Assembly (NCBI RefSeq): GCF_000585995.1
Contig: NZ_CP007410.1
Coordinates: forward strand, 2,011,430 to 2,075,429
Reading direction: 5' to 3'
Source of the DNA: Pseudomonas brassicacearum
Lineage (GTDB): Bacteria; Pseudomonadota; Gammaproteobacteria; Pseudomonadales; Pseudomonadaceae
DNA length: 64,000 bases
Below the pieces are notes generated by a model. The model was not told the DNA's origin. It worked only from the letters and a program-made list of their open reading frames with translations, and made no database searches. Each line of letters starts with the position of its first letter. Within the stretch, counting starts at the first letter, position 1. The position numbers and the translations under genes are program-made. Of this stretch, positions 29,699 through 38,792 are shown piece after piece.

Positions 29699-31020
29699 TG
29701 AGTCTGCGACTGCGCCTGAGCCTGACCCTCGGCGCGGCCTTCGCCCTGATCTGGGCCCTGGCCGCGGCGTGGATGCTCAGCGATCTGCGCAACCAGATGA
29801 TGTTCTCCCTCGACCAGCGTCTGGTGGCCTCGGCGCGCATGGTCGCCGGGTTGCTGGAACAGTTGCCACCACTGCCCAGCAAGGGCGAAGGCACGCATTT
29901 CAGCGCCGAGCAATTGAGCATTCCCGGCGGCATGGCCTGCCAGGTCAGCTCCTTGCGTGGCGAGATTCTGGCCCGCAGCCACGGCACGCCAGAGCAAGCC
30001 TTGGAAGCCGAGAAGATGGGGTTTCACGACCAGATGATCGACGGTGCGCCCTGGCGCAGCTTCACCTTGGCCCGAGGTGATCTGCGCATCACCACCGCCG
30101 ACCGCCAGATTGAACGCGAAGCCTTGAACATGTCGATCCTGCTGGCGGCCTCGGTGCCGGTTGGCGTGGCGCTGCTTGGTTGCCTGTGCTTGCTTTGGCT
30201 GGGCATCGGCCAGGGCCTGGCACCGCTCAATCGCATGCGCGACGCGCTGATGCGGCGCAATGCCGACTCTCTTGAACCCTTGCAGATCCATCCGCTGCCC
30301 AGTGAGCTGCGGCCCTTGCTGGAAACCCAGAACCAGCTGTTCCAGCGCATTGGCAAGACCATCGAGCGCGAGCGTCGGCTGACCGGCGATGCCGCCCACG
30401 AACTGCGCAGCCCACTGACCGCCATCAAGACCCACCTGCAAGTGGCGCGAATGACCGAAGGCGCCGCCCGCGATCAATCCCTGGCCCGGGCCGAGGAGGG
30501 TGCCGATCGCTTGCACCGCACGCTCGAACAGTTGCTGCTGCTGGCTCGGGTAGAGGGCAGCCTGTCGTTCGACGATGGCGTGCACTGCAACGCCGAGCAG
30601 GTTGCCCGACTGGCGATCCAGGACGCGGCCAGCAGTGATTCGCGACGGATCAAGCTGAAAATATCGCCGGGACTGTCCGACGCACCCGTGCAGATGCCGG
30701 CGGTGCTTTCCATCGCTGCTCTGCGCAACCTATTGGATAATGCGCTGCGCCATACGCCGGACGATACCGATGTGGAGCTGAGCCTGGAGATGATCGGCCA
30801 GCGCGTGCGTTTCCAGGTACGTGACCACGGTCCCGGCATTGCCGCCGACGATATCCAGCACCTGACCCAACGCTTCTGGCGCAACGGCCAGAGCACCGGC
30901 TGCGGGCTGGGGTTGGCGATCGTCCAGGCCATCGTCCAGCGTTGCGGCTGCGGCCTGCACTTCGATAGCCGTCCGGACGGGCTGCGGGTCGAATTGACGA
31001 TGCCGGTGGGGGCCCGCTAG
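29698..31020 (+). CDS. dsbS: Sensor histidine kinase (DsbS-like)
   Basis: 440 residues from ATG 29698, overlapping the regulator stop by one base (a GTG one codon earlier is possible). One membrane helix at about 5-28, a periplasmic loop of about 120 residues, a second helix at about 145-170, a HAMP-like linker, the histidine box DAAHELRSPLTAIK (about residue 235) and an HATPase_c domain (NLLDNALRHT, DHGPGI, GCGLGLAIV). The periplasmic loop carries a cysteine (GMACQVSS) and several histidines and methionines, suitable for metal or thiol sensing; that is inference. Coupled to the upstream response regulator. Confidence 0.85.
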   Translation: MSLRLRLSLTLGAAFALIWALAAAWMLSDLRNQMMFSLDQRLVASARMVAGLLEQLPPLPSKGEGTHFSAEQLSIPGGMACQVSSLRGEILARSHGTPEQALEAEKMGFHDQMIDGAPWRSFTLARGDLRITTADRQIEREALNMSILLAASVPVGVALLGCLCLLWLGIGQGLAPLNRMRDALMRRNADSLEPLQIHPLPSELRPLLETQNQLFQRIGKTIERERRLTGDAAHELRSPLTAIKTHLQVARMTEGAARDQSLARAEEGADRLHRTLEQLLLLARVEGSLSFDDGVHCNAEQVARLAIQDAASSDSRRIKLKISPGLSDAPVQMPAVLSIAALRNLLDNALRHTPDDTDVELSLEMIGQRVRFQVRDHGPGIAADDIQHLTQRFWRNGQSTGCGLGLAIVQAIVQRCGCGLHFDSRPDGLRVELTMPVGAR

Positions 31021-31145
31021 CGGGCAGCTACAAGCGACAAGATGGACCGCTTGAAGCTTGAAGCTACAACTTCCCATTGGCGCGCCCACCTTGTCCGGGT
31101 CTATGTTTTTTTCAGCTTGACTCAAGGACTGAGGAAAACCGCGCC

Positions 31146-31667
31146 ATGGACACTTTCATCGAAATCTGCACGGCCACGCCCAGCGATGCCGGCATCATCA
31201 GCCGGATCGCCGAACGCTCCATCCGGGTCGGTTGTGCCGTCGCACACCGTAATGACCCGCGCATCGTGGAGGCCTGGGTCCGCAATAACACCCTCACACA
31301 TGTACGGCCCTGGCTGGCTGATCCTCGGCTGCGCCTGACCCTGGCGCGTTTGCAGGGGCGGCCGGTGGGCACTGCCATGGCCTCGGTCGATGGCCGGATC
31401 GCGTTTTGCTACGTGCAACCGGAATGGTTTCGTCGTGGCGCCGGGCAGGCGCTGGTGTGCGACATCGAGGCGTGGCTGCGCGAGCGCGGGGTCGTCCAGG
31501 TACGACTCAACAGCACGAGCACCAGCCAGGCGTTCTATCGGCACCTGGGGTTCGAGCAAAGTACCGAGGCCTTCACCATCGACGGTGTCACGGCCATTGC
31601 GATGCACAAACCACTGATCGAGCCCGCAGGGAAAGTTCGGCCCGAGAGTAAATCCTTGCCGCGCTGA
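31146..31667 (+). CDS. GNAT-family N-acetyltransferase, substrate unknown
   Basis: 173 residues from ATG 31146 (GAGGAAAA upstream). The GNAT core is visible: a central strand with GRIAFCYVQPEW, the acetyl-CoA pyrophosphate loop FRRGAGQAL (R-x-x-G-x-G/A), a helix DIEAWLRERG, and the closing NSTSTSQAFYRHLGFEQ. The C-terminal 15 residues are basic and probably disordered. The PvdS box for pvdH begins inside its last codons, so the downstream promoter overlaps this gene. No evidence connects it to pyoverdine. Confidence 0.82.
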   Translation: MDTFIEICTATPSDAGIISRIAERSIRVGCAVAHRNDPRIVEAWVRNNTLTHVRPWLADPRLRLTLARLQGRPVGTAMASVDGRIAFCYVQPEWFRRGAGQALVCDIEAWLRERGVVQVRLNSTSTSQAFYRHLGFEQSTEAFTIDGVTAIAMHKPLIEPAGKVRPESKSLPR

Positions 31668-31672
31668 TGCGT
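31649..31672 (+). promoter_or_regulatory. Predicted PvdS-dependent promoter of pvdH
   Basis: TAAAT (31649-31653), 16 bases, CGT (31670-31672), a perfect iron-starvation box. It begins inside the preceding GNAT gene, whose stop is at 31665-31667, and ends 97 bases before the pvdH ATG. Confidence 0.75.
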
Positions 31673-31769
31673 TTCCACAACAGGAAACCTGCACGTGCGC
31701 CCGACCGGGTGCGCACCTGCCCGGTGTGCCATTTGGGTCACTACTTACAGTGGATTGCGGGGTCGAGAG

Positions 31770-33182
31770 ATGTCAGTCGCCAACAGCCTTATCGAAGCAC
31801 AGCCGGCGCGGGCCAACGTCGCGCCGGCCGAGACGCTCTATCAATTCAATGAGTCGCCACTGCTGGCTCGCCAGAATCGGCAGGAGTCCAACGCCCGCAG
31901 CTATCCGCGGCGTATTCCCCTGGCGCTCAAGCGCGCCAGGGGACTGTATGTCGAGGACGTCGAAGGCCGGACCTTCATTGACTGCCTGGCCGGTGCCGGC
32001 ACGCTGGCGCTGGGGCATAACCACCCGGTGGTGATCGAGGCGATCCAGCAAGTGCTGGCCGATGAGCTGCCCTTGCATACCCTGGACTTGACCACGCCGG
32101 TCAAGGACCGCTTCGTCCAGGACCTGTTCGGCCTATTGCCGGCGCAACTGGCCGCCGAGGCGAAGATCCAGTTCTGCGGCCCCACCGGCACCGACGCGGT
32201 GGAAGCCGCCCTCAAGCTGGTGCGCACCGCCACCGGACGCAGCACCGTGCTGTCGTTCCAGGGCGGTTATCACGGCATGAGCCAGGGCGCGTTGAGCCTG
32301 ATGGGCAGTCTTGGGCCGAAGAAACCCTTGGGGGCCTTGCTCAGCAGCGGTGTGCAATTCATGCCATACCCCTACGATTACCGCTGCCCGTTCGGGTTGG
32401 GTGGTGCCGAGGGCGTGAAGGCCAACCTGCATTACCTGGAAAACCTGCTGAACGATCCCGAGGCCGGCGTGCAATTGCCAGCAGCGGTAATTGTCGAGGT
32501 GGTGCAGGGTGAGGGCGGCGTGATCCCGGCTGATCTTGATTGGCTGCGCGGCTTGCGGCGCATTACCGAGCAGGCCGGCGTGGCGCTGATCGTCGACGAA
32601 ATCCAGAGCGGTTTCGGCCGCACCGGCAAAATGTTCGCGTTCGAGCATGCCGGGATCATTCCGGACGTCGTCGTGCTGTCCAAAGCCATCGGCGGCAGCC
32701 TGCCGCTGGCGGTGGTGGTGTATCGCGACTGGCTCGACACCTGGTTGCCGGGTGCCCATGCCGGGACCTTCCGTGGCAATCAAATGGCCATGGCCGCCGG
32801 TTCCGCGGTGATGCGCTATCTGGTGGAGCACAACCTGCCGGCCCATGCCGCCGCTATGGGCGAGCGCTTGCGCGAACACCTGCTCATCCTGCAGCGGGAC
32901 TTCCCGGAGCTGGGTGATATCCGTGGTCGTGGGCTGATGCTCGGTGTCGAACTGGTGGACCTGACAGGTAAGCCGGACGCCCTGGGCCATCTGCCGGTGC
33001 ATGCGCGCCTGGCGCCACGGCTGCAGCGTGAATGCCTCAAGCGCGGGTTGATCCTGGAATTGGGTGGCCGGCAGGGCGGCGTGGTGCGTTTCCTGCCGCC
33101 ACTGATCATTACCGCGGCAGAAATCGACCGGGTCGCCGAGATTTTCGGACGCGCCTTGAAGGCGGCCGTGGCCGACAGCTAA
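31770..33182 (+). CDS. pvdH: L-2,4-diaminobutyrate:2-oxoglutarate aminotransferase PvdH
   Basis: 470 residues from ATG 31770, matching the 469 of P. aeruginosa PvdH. Class III aminotransferase features: CGPTGTDAVEAALK and GGYHG for PLP phosphate, LIVDEIQSGFGRTG with the PLP-contact aspartate, and the Schiff-base lysine in VVLSKAIGG (about residue 309). The enzyme turns aspartate semialdehyde into L-2,4-diaminobutyrate with glutamate as donor, supplying the third residue added by PvdL. It lies in a two-gene block with mbtH; each has its own iron-starvation box. Confidence 0.94.
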   Translation: MSVANSLIEAQPARANVAPAETLYQFNESPLLARQNRQESNARSYPRRIPLALKRARGLYVEDVEGRTFIDCLAGAGTLALGHNHPVVIEAIQQVLADELPLHTLDLTTPVKDRFVQDLFGLLPAQLAAEAKIQFCGPTGTDAVEAALKLVRTATGRSTVLSFQGGYHGMSQGALSLMGSLGPKKPLGALLSSGVQFMPYPYDYRCPFGLGGAEGVKANLHYLENLLNDPEAGVQLPAAVIVEVVQGEGGVIPADLDWLRGLRRITEQAGVALIVDEIQSGFGRTGKMFAFEHAGIIPDVVVLSKAIGGSLPLAVVVYRDWLDTWLPGAHAGTFRGNQMAMAAGSAVMRYLVEHNLPAHAAAMGERLREHLLILQRDFPELGDIRGRGLMLGVELVDLTGKPDALGHLPVHARLAPRLQRECLKRGLILELGGRQGGVVRFLPPLIITAAEIDRVAEIFGRALKAAVADS

Positions 33183-33203
33183 TTTTCACCTGGCCCCGTA
33201 CGT
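33180..33203 (+). promoter_or_regulatory. Predicted PvdS-dependent promoter of mbtH (TAATT variant)
   Basis: TAATT (33180-33184, overlapping the pvdH stop codon), 16 bases, CGT (33201-33203). It ends 63 bases before the mbtH ATG. The same one-base variant precedes pvdL. Confidence 0.6.
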
Positions 33204-33266
33204 TCCTTTCATATCCTGGCTGCGCATGTGCCGCAGCGAACCTCGAGCAAAGATGGAGAGACACCC

Positions 33267-33494
33267 ATGACTTCAGTATTCGACCGCGAGGACATCGTCT
33301 TTCAGGTCGTGGTCAACCACGAAGAACAGTATTCGATCTGGCCAGACTACAAAGCGATTCCCGAAGGCTGGCGCACCGTTGGCAAAAGCGGATTCAAGAA
33401 GGAATGCCTGGCCTACATCGAAGAAACCTGGACCGACATGCGCCCGTTGAGCCTGCGCAAGAAAATGGATGAGCAGGCGGCTGTGGCTCATTGA
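33267..33494 (+). CDS. mbtH: MbtH-like protein of pyoverdine biosynthesis
   Basis: 75 residues from ATG 33267. The family signature is complete: [10 protein letters not shown] near the N-terminus, [12 protein letters not shown] and the tryptophans of [13 protein letters not shown]. MbtH proteins bind NRPS adenylation domains and are needed for their solubility or activity; the obvious client is PvdL with the other pyoverdine synthetases. It sits next to pvdH, as PA2412 does next to PA2413 in P. aeruginosa. Confidence 0.95.
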   Translation: MTSVFDREDIVFQVVVNHEEQYSIWPDYKAIPEGWRTVGKSGFKKECLAYIEETWTDMRPLSLRKKMDEQAAVAH

Positions 33495-33519
33495 TACAGA
33501 ACCTGTGAGCCCCGAACTC

Positions 33520-33612
33520 CTGTGGGAGCGGGCTTGCTCGCGAAAGCGGTGTGTCAGCTAACACTTGATTGACAGATAAGCCGCCTTCGCGAGCAAGCCC
33601 GCTCCCACAGGG
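33520..33612. repeat. REP inverted pair, GGGCTTGCTCGCGAA subtype
   Basis: Direct copy 33520-33548, inverted copy 33581-33610, between convergent mbtH and ppsR. This subtype has GAGCGGGCTTGC in place of GAGCGAGCTTGC; the pair at 61892-61983 has the same change. Confidence 0.88.
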
Positions 33613-33631
33613 TTTTTGGCTTGCCGTTAGT

Positions 33632-34450
33632 TCACTTGAACCGCCGCTCCACCCCTTTCTCCACCAGAATCTTCGCCGAAATCTCCTCCACGGAAAAATG
33701 CGTGGAATTGATATGCGGTATGTTCTCCCGCCGGAACAGATTTTCCACCTCGCGCACTTCGAACTCGCACTGGGCATAGCTCGAATAGCGGCTGTTGGGC
33801 TTGCGCTCGTTGCGGATCGCGGTGAGGCGGTCCGGGTCGATGGTCAGGCCGAACAACTTGTGATGATGGGCGCGCAGGGCGCTGGGCAGTTGAAGGCGCT
33901 CCATGTCGTCTTCGGTCAACGGATAGTTGGCCGCGCGGATGCCGAATTGCATCGCCATGTACAGACACGTCGGCGTCTTACCACAGCGCGACACCCCCAC
34001 TAGGATCAGGTCGGCCTTGTCGTAATAATGCGTGCGCGCGCCGTCATCGTTGTCCAGCGCGAAGTTGACCGCCTCGATCCGCTCCATGTAATTGGAGTTG
34101 TGGCCGATGGAGTGGGACTTGCCGACCGAGTAGGACGAATGCTCGCTCAGTTCCTGCTCCAACGGCGCCAGGAACGTGGAAAAAATGTCGATCATGAAAC
34201 CATTGGACGTTGCGAGAATCTCACGGATGTCCTGATTGACGATGGTATCGAAGATAATCGGGCGAAAACCGTCGGTTTCGGCGGCTTTATTGATTTGCTG
34301 TACCATGGCCCGCGCTTTGTCGACGTTGTCGATGTACGGACGTATGAACTTGGCGAAGGTTATGTTTTCGAATTGCGCCAACAGGCTTTGGCCTAGCGTC
34401 TCGGCCGTGATGCCGGTGCCGTCGGAGATAAAGAAAGCAGATCGTTTCAT
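33632..34450 (-). CDS. ppsR: PEP synthase regulatory protein (kinase/pyrophosphorylase, DUF299)
   Basis: 272 residues from ATG 34450 ([18 protein letters not shown]). The nucleotide-binding P-loop-like motif [15 protein letters not shown] is at about 152-166, and the conserved [12 protein letters not shown] is at the start. PpsR inactivates PEP synthase by ADP-dependent phosphorylation of a threonine and reactivates it by phosphorolysis. It is divergent from its target ppsA across 176 bp, the usual arrangement. Confidence 0.95.
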   Translation of the reverse strand: MKRSAFFISDGTGITAETLGQSLLAQFENITFAKFIRPYIDNVDKARAMVQQINKAAETDGFRPIIFDTIVNQDIREILATSNGFMIDIFSTFLAPLEQELSEHSSYSVGKSHSIGHNSNYMERIEAVNFALDNDDGARTHYYDKADLILVGVSRCGKTPTCLYMAMQFGIRAANYPLTEDDMERLQLPSALRAHHHKLFGLTIDPDRLTAIRNERKPNSRYSSYAQCEFEVREVENLFRRENIPHINSTHFSVEEISAKILVEKGVERRFK

Positions 34451-34626
34451 TTGCGCCTTGGGCCTTAAGCTAGTGACGATTCTTGGATATGATAGGCGCG
34501 ATTTGCCGGCCGCCAGTGGCCCGCATTCTCACTTATTTTCCAGGTCCAGGCCATATCGCCGACAATCGCTCCCCTGGAGCCGTCGGTGCCTTGAGCTTTT
34601 CCAACACAGTTAGTGGAGAGATCACC

Positions 34627-37002
34627 TTGGTAGAGTACGTAGTTTCCCTCGATAAGCTCGGCGTCCATGATGTAGAGCATGTGGGGGGCAAGAACGCATC
34701 CCTGGGCGAGATGATCAGTAACCTCGCCGGTGCCGGCGTATCGGTGCCAGGTGGCTTCGCCACGACCGCTCAGGCTTATCGTGATTTCCTGGAACTGAGT
34801 GGGCTGAACCAGCAGATCCACGATGCACTCGATGCCCTGGACGTCGATGACGTCAATGCCCTGGCCAAGACCGGCGCCCAGATCCGCCAATGGATCATGG
34901 AAGCCGAGTTCCCCGAGAAACTGAACGCCGAGATCCGTACTGCCTTCGCCAAACTGTCCGAAGGCAATCCTGACGTCGCCGTCGCCGTACGTTCCTCGGC
35001 CACCGCCGAAGACCTGCCGGACGCCTCCTTCGCCGGCCAGCAGGAAACCTTCCTGAACATCCGCGGCGTGGAAAACGTCATCCGCGCGGCCAAGGAAGTC
35101 TTCGCCTCTCTTTTTAACGACCGTGCCATTTCCTACCGCGTTCACCAGGGCTTCGACCATAAGCTGGTCGCCCTGTCCGCGGGTGTGCAGCGCATGGTCC
35201 GCTCCGAAACCGGCACCGCCGGTGTGATGTTCACCCTCGACACCGAGTCGGGTTTCCGTGACGTGGTGTTCATCACCGGCGCCTACGGCCTGGGTGAGAC
35301 CGTGGTCCAGGGCGCGGTGAACCCGGATGAGTTCTATGTCCACAAAGGCACGCTGGAAGCCGGTCGCCCGGCCATCCTGCGCCGCAACCTGGGCAGCAAG
35401 GCCATCAAGATGATCTACGGCGACGAAGCCAAGGCCGGTCGTTCGGTGAAGACCGTCGACGTGGACAAGGCCGAACGCGCGCGTTTTTGCCTGAGCGACG
35501 CCGAAGTCAGCGAGCTGGCCAAGCAGGCGATGATCATCGAAAAGCACTACAAGTGCCCGATGGACATCGAATGGGCCAAGGACGGTGACGACGGCAAGCT
35601 GTACATCGTGCAGGCCCGTCCGGAAACCGTGAAGAGCCGCACCCAGGCCAACGTCATGGAGCGCTACCTGCTCAAGGAAACCGGCACCGTGCTGGTGGAA
35701 GGCCGTGCCATTGGCCAGCGCATCGGCGCCGGCAAGGTACGGATCATCAAGGACGTCTCGGAGATGGACAAGGTCCAGGCCGGCGACGTACTGGTTTCCG
35801 ACATGACCGACCCGGACTGGGAACCGGTGATGAAACGCGCCAGCGCCATCGTCACCAACCGTGGCGGGCGTACTTGCCACGCGGCGATCATCGCCCGTGA
35901 ACTGGGTATCCCGGCCGTGGTGGGTTGCGGCAACGCCACTCAACTGCTCAAGGACGGCCAGGGCGTGACTGTTTCCTGCGCCGAAGGCGATACCGGCTAC
36001 ATCTTCGAAGGCGAACTGGGCTTCGACATCAAGAAGAACTCCGTGGACGCCATGCCGGACCTGCCGTTCAAGATCATGATGAACGTCGGCAATCCGGACC
36101 GCGCCTTTGACTTCGCCCAATTGCCGAACGCCGGTGTGGGCCTGGCCCGCCTGGAGTTCATCATCAACCGCATGATCGGCGTGCACCCCAAGGCGCTGCT
36201 CAACTACGACGGCCTGCCGTCGGAGATCAAGGACAGCGTCGACAAGCGCATTGCTGGCTACGACGATCCGGTCGGTTTCTACGTCGAGAAGCTGGTGGAA
36301 GGCATCAGCACCCTGGCGGCGGCGTTCTGGCCGAAAAAGGTCATCGTGCGCCTGTCGGACTTCAAGTCCAACGAATACGCCAACCTGATCGGCGGCAAGC
36401 TCTATGAGCCGGAAGAAGAAAACCCGATGCTGGGTTTCCGTGGGGCCTCGCGCTACATCAGCGAAGCGTTCCGTGACTGCTTCGAACTCGAGTGCCGCGC
36501 CCTCAAGCGCGTGCGCAACGAGATGGGCCTGACCAACGTCGAGATCATGGTGCCGTTCGTCCGGACCCTGGGCGAAGCGAGCCAGGTCGTCGACCTGCTC
36601 GCGGAAAACGGCCTGGCCCGTGGCGACAATGGCCTGCGCGTGATCATGATGTGCGAGCTGCCGTCCAATGCAATCCTGGCTGAAGAATTCCTCGAGTTCT
36701 TCGACGGTTTCTCCATCGGCTCCAACGACCTGACCCAGTTGACCCTGGGCCTGGACCGTGACTCCGGGATCATCGCGCACCTGTTCGACGAGCGGAATCC
36801 GGCGGTCAAGAAGCTGCTGGCCAATGCCATCGCTGCCTGCAATAAGGCTGGCAAGTACATCGGCATCTGCGGCCAGGGGCCTTCGGACCACCCGGACCTG
36901 GCCAAGTGGCTGATGGAGCAGGGCATCGAAAGCGTTTCGTTGAACCCGGACTCCGTGCTGGAAACCTGGTTCTTCCTGGCTGAGGGTCAGGCAGCGGTCT
37001 GA
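34627..37002 (+). CDS. ppsA: Phosphoenolpyruvate synthase
   Basis: The 791-residue length and the family-typical N-terminus ([24 protein letters not shown]) point to the TTG at 34627 as start, with GGAG 8 nt before it; the frame continues upstream without a better start. Order: ATP-grasp pyruvate phosphate dikinase domain (about 15-350), the phosphohistidine domain with [15 protein letters not shown] (catalytic His about 419), and the PEP-utilising barrel with the catalytic cysteine in [11 protein letters not shown] (about 750). It makes PEP from pyruvate and ATP for gluconeogenesis. A REP pair follows. Confidence 0.97.
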   Translation: MVEYVVSLDKLGVHDVEHVGGKNASLGEMISNLAGAGVSVPGGFATTAQAYRDFLELSGLNQQIHDALDALDVDDVNALAKTGAQIRQWIMEAEFPEKLNAEIRTAFAKLSEGNPDVAVAVRSSATAEDLPDASFAGQQETFLNIRGVENVIRAAKEVFASLFNDRAISYRVHQGFDHKLVALSAGVQRMVRSETGTAGVMFTLDTESGFRDVVFITGAYGLGETVVQGAVNPDEFYVHKGTLEAGRPAILRRNLGSKAIKMIYGDEAKAGRSVKTVDVDKAERARFCLSDAEVSELAKQAMIIEKHYKCPMDIEWAKDGDDGKLYIVQARPETVKSRTQANVMERYLLKETGTVLVEGRAIGQRIGAGKVRIIKDVSEMDKVQAGDVLVSDMTDPDWEPVMKRASAIVTNRGGRTCHAAIIARELGIPAVVGCGNATQLLKDGQGVTVSCAEGDTGYIFEGELGFDIKKNSVDAMPDLPFKIMMNVGNPDRAFDFAQLPNAGVGLARLEFIINRMIGVHPKALLNYDGLPSEIKDSVDKRIAGYDDPVGFYVEKLVEGISTLAAAFWPKKVIVRLSDFKSNEYANLIGGKLYEPEEENPMLGFRGASRYISEAFRDCFELECRALKRVRNEMGLTNVEIMVPFVRTLGEASQVVDLLAENGLARGDNGLRVIMMCELPSNAILAEEFLEFFDGFSIGSNDLTQLTLGLDRDSGIIAHLFDERNPAVKKLLANAIAACNKAGKYIGICGQGPSDHPDLAKWLMEQGIESVSLNPDSVLETWFFLAEGQAAV

Positions 37003-37045
37003 TCGAGTGAAGGGGCCTCACCGGTAATGTAGGCCGGGTAACCTT

Positions 37046-37135
37046 TGTGGGAGCGAGCTTGCTCGCGATAGCGGAGTGTCAGCCAAGATTATTTTGCTGA
37101 TCCACCGCAATCGCGAGCAAGTTCGCTCCCACAGT
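37046..37135. repeat. REP inverted pair between ppsA and estX
   Basis: Direct copy 37046-37074, inverted copy 37103-37134; the second has a point change (AAGTTCGCTCC). The genes on either side are codirectional. Confidence 0.88.
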
Positions 37136-37159
37136 CGTCTTTTTTTGTGCAAGAGCATT

Positions 37160-38149
37160 ATGCAAAGCAGCAGCAACCTTTTTCCTGTCGCCCTGATCAG
37201 CGCCGAGCGGCGCGGCGATCTGTGCGAAGACGTCTATCGCTTGAAACCCGGCAACAGCCCGGACTACAGCGTCGAACTCGCCGTCACCCGGCTGGGCATG
37301 GCCGACGCCACCGAAACCCGTGGCGTTCCCGTGATCCTGTTGCATGGCAGCTTTTCCAACCGGCGCTTCTGGTATTCGCCCAAGGGTTTGGGCCTGGGGG
37401 CGTACCTGACGCGCCTGGGGTTCGATGTCTGGATACCCGAGATGCGCGGCCATGGGCTGTCCCAGCGCAACCAGGGCTATCGCAACAATCGCGTGGCCGA
37501 CTACGCCCGTTACGACTTGCCGGCCATCGGTGCCTTCGTGCGGGAGCAGAGCGGGCAAGTGCCGCACTGGATCGGCCATTCCCTGGGGGGCATCACCCTG
37601 GCGGCAGCCTTGGGCGGCCACTACCTGGGGGCGCCGGCCGTGGCTTCGGCGGCGTTCTTTGGCACCCAGGTCAGCCGCACCTACTGGCCGCTGAAGATCC
37701 CCCCGCTGGAGTGGAGCGGTCGGTTCATCCTCAAGCGTTTCGCCCAATTGTCCGGCGCAAGGCTCAAGCGCGGCCCCGAGGACGAGCCCATCGGCCTGGC
37801 CTTGGAGAGCATGCGTTGGTACGGCCTGTTCGGGCGTTTCGGCGATGCCGAGAAGAACTGGTGGGCGGGCCTTGCCGATGTGCAGGTGCCGGTGCTGGCG
37901 GTGAGTGCAGCGGGTGATCACCAGGACCCGACCTGGGCCTGCCGCAAACTCTTCGAGCAGATCGGTTCCGAGCACAAGCAGTTTGTCTGCCTGGGCCGCA
38001 AGCAGGGTTTCAGTGACGATTTCGGCCATGTCGAAATGCTGGTCAGCAAAGCCGCGCACACGGAGGTCTGGCCTCTGGTGGCGCGTTGGCTGGAGGATCA
38101 GCACGCTCCGTTGCTGGAAAATCTGCCGGTCCTGGCCGAGGCGGTTTGA
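37160..38149 (+). CDS. estX: Alpha/beta-hydrolase, EstX-like esterase
   Basis: 329 residues from ATG 37160. HGSFSNRRFW forms the oxyanion region, EMRGHGLSQRN follows strand 4, and the nucleophile serine is in WIGHSLGG (about residue 138). A late histidine lies in FGHVEMLV. The name is by position: in P. aeruginosa PA1771 lies between ppsA (PA1770) and the RraA gene (PA1772), as here. Substrate unknown. Confidence 0.83.
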   Translation: MQSSSNLFPVALISAERRGDLCEDVYRLKPGNSPDYSVELAVTRLGMADATETRGVPVILLHGSFSNRRFWYSPKGLGLGAYLTRLGFDVWIPEMRGHGLSQRNQGYRNNRVADYARYDLPAIGAFVREQSGQVPHWIGHSLGGITLAAALGGHYLGAPAVASAAFFGTQVSRTYWPLKIPPLEWSGRFILKRFAQLSGARLKRGPEDEPIGLALESMRWYGLFGRFGDAEKNWWAGLADVQVPVLAVSAAGDHQDPTWACRKLFEQIGSEHKQFVCLGRKQGFSDDFGHVEMLVSKAAHTEVWPLVARWLEDQHAPLLENLPVLAEAV

Positions 38150-38275
38150 GCGAAAGGCTCTGACAGGGGCATTTCGCTCTGGTCGGCTTGCGGCTAAGAT
38201 ATGACGCGTTGCGCTGTTGCGGTCATAAACGGTTGTTCATTCAACCTGACGTTCAAGCCCTACAGGAGTTGTTCG

Positions 38276-38767
38276 ATGAACCATTACCTCACGCCCGACC
38301 TGTGCGACGCCTACCCGGAGTTGGTGCAGGTGTTGGAGCCGATGTTCAGCAATTTCGGCGGCCGCGATTCCTTTGGCGGCGAAATCGTGACCATCAAGTG
38401 CTTCGAGGACAACTCGCGGGTCAAGGAGCAGGTTGAACTCCAGGGCAACGGCAAGGTGTTGGTGGTCGATGGCGGTGGCTCCCTGCGCCGGGCACTGCTG
38501 GGCGACATGCTGGCGGAAAAAGCCGCGAAAAACGGCTGGGAAGGGCTGGTGGTCTACGGTTGCATCCGCGACGTCGACGTCATCGCCCAGACGGACCTAG
38601 GGGTCCAGGCCCTCGCCAGCCACCCGATGAAAACCGACCGGCGTGGTGTCGGCGAGCTCAATGTGCCGGTGACCTTTGCCGGCGTGACGTTTCGTCCGGG
38701 CGAGTATGTCTATGCGGATAACAACGGCGTGATCGTCTCGCCAAGCCCGCTGAAAATGCCTGAATGA
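38276..38767 (+). CDS. rraA: RraA-family protein (regulator of RNase E activity A or 4-hydroxy-4-methyl-2-oxoglutarate aldolase type)
   Basis: 163 residues from ATG 38276 (AGGAG 8 nt upstream). Conserved features: [17 protein letters not shown] at the start, [20 protein letters not shown] (metal and phosphate binding region) and [20 protein letters not shown]. RraA proteins bind RNase E and damp its activity; close relatives have class II aldolase activity, and the G-D-x20-R-D residues needed for it (GDMLAE and CIRD) are present, so both remain possible. Confidence 0.9.
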   Translation: MNHYLTPDLCDAYPELVQVLEPMFSNFGGRDSFGGEIVTIKCFEDNSRVKEQVELQGNGKVLVVDGGGSLRRALLGDMLAEKAAKNGWEGLVVYGCIRDVDVIAQTDLGVQALASHPMKTDRRGVGELNVPVTFAGVTFRPGEYVYADNNGVIVSPSPLKMPE

Positions 38768-38792
38768 AGTGCCACAGCCATAAGGGATGAGG

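Noticed and set aside
31021..31145. Short AGCTTGAAGCT-like repeat in the gap before the GNAT gene as a mobile element remnant
   Set aside because: Only one imperfect copy is visible, so no repeat family can be supported from this window.
34465..36891. 808-codon minus-strand frame opposite ppsA
   Set aside because: A mirror of ppsA codon bias; the composition is rich in H, Q, V, D and no domain is seen.
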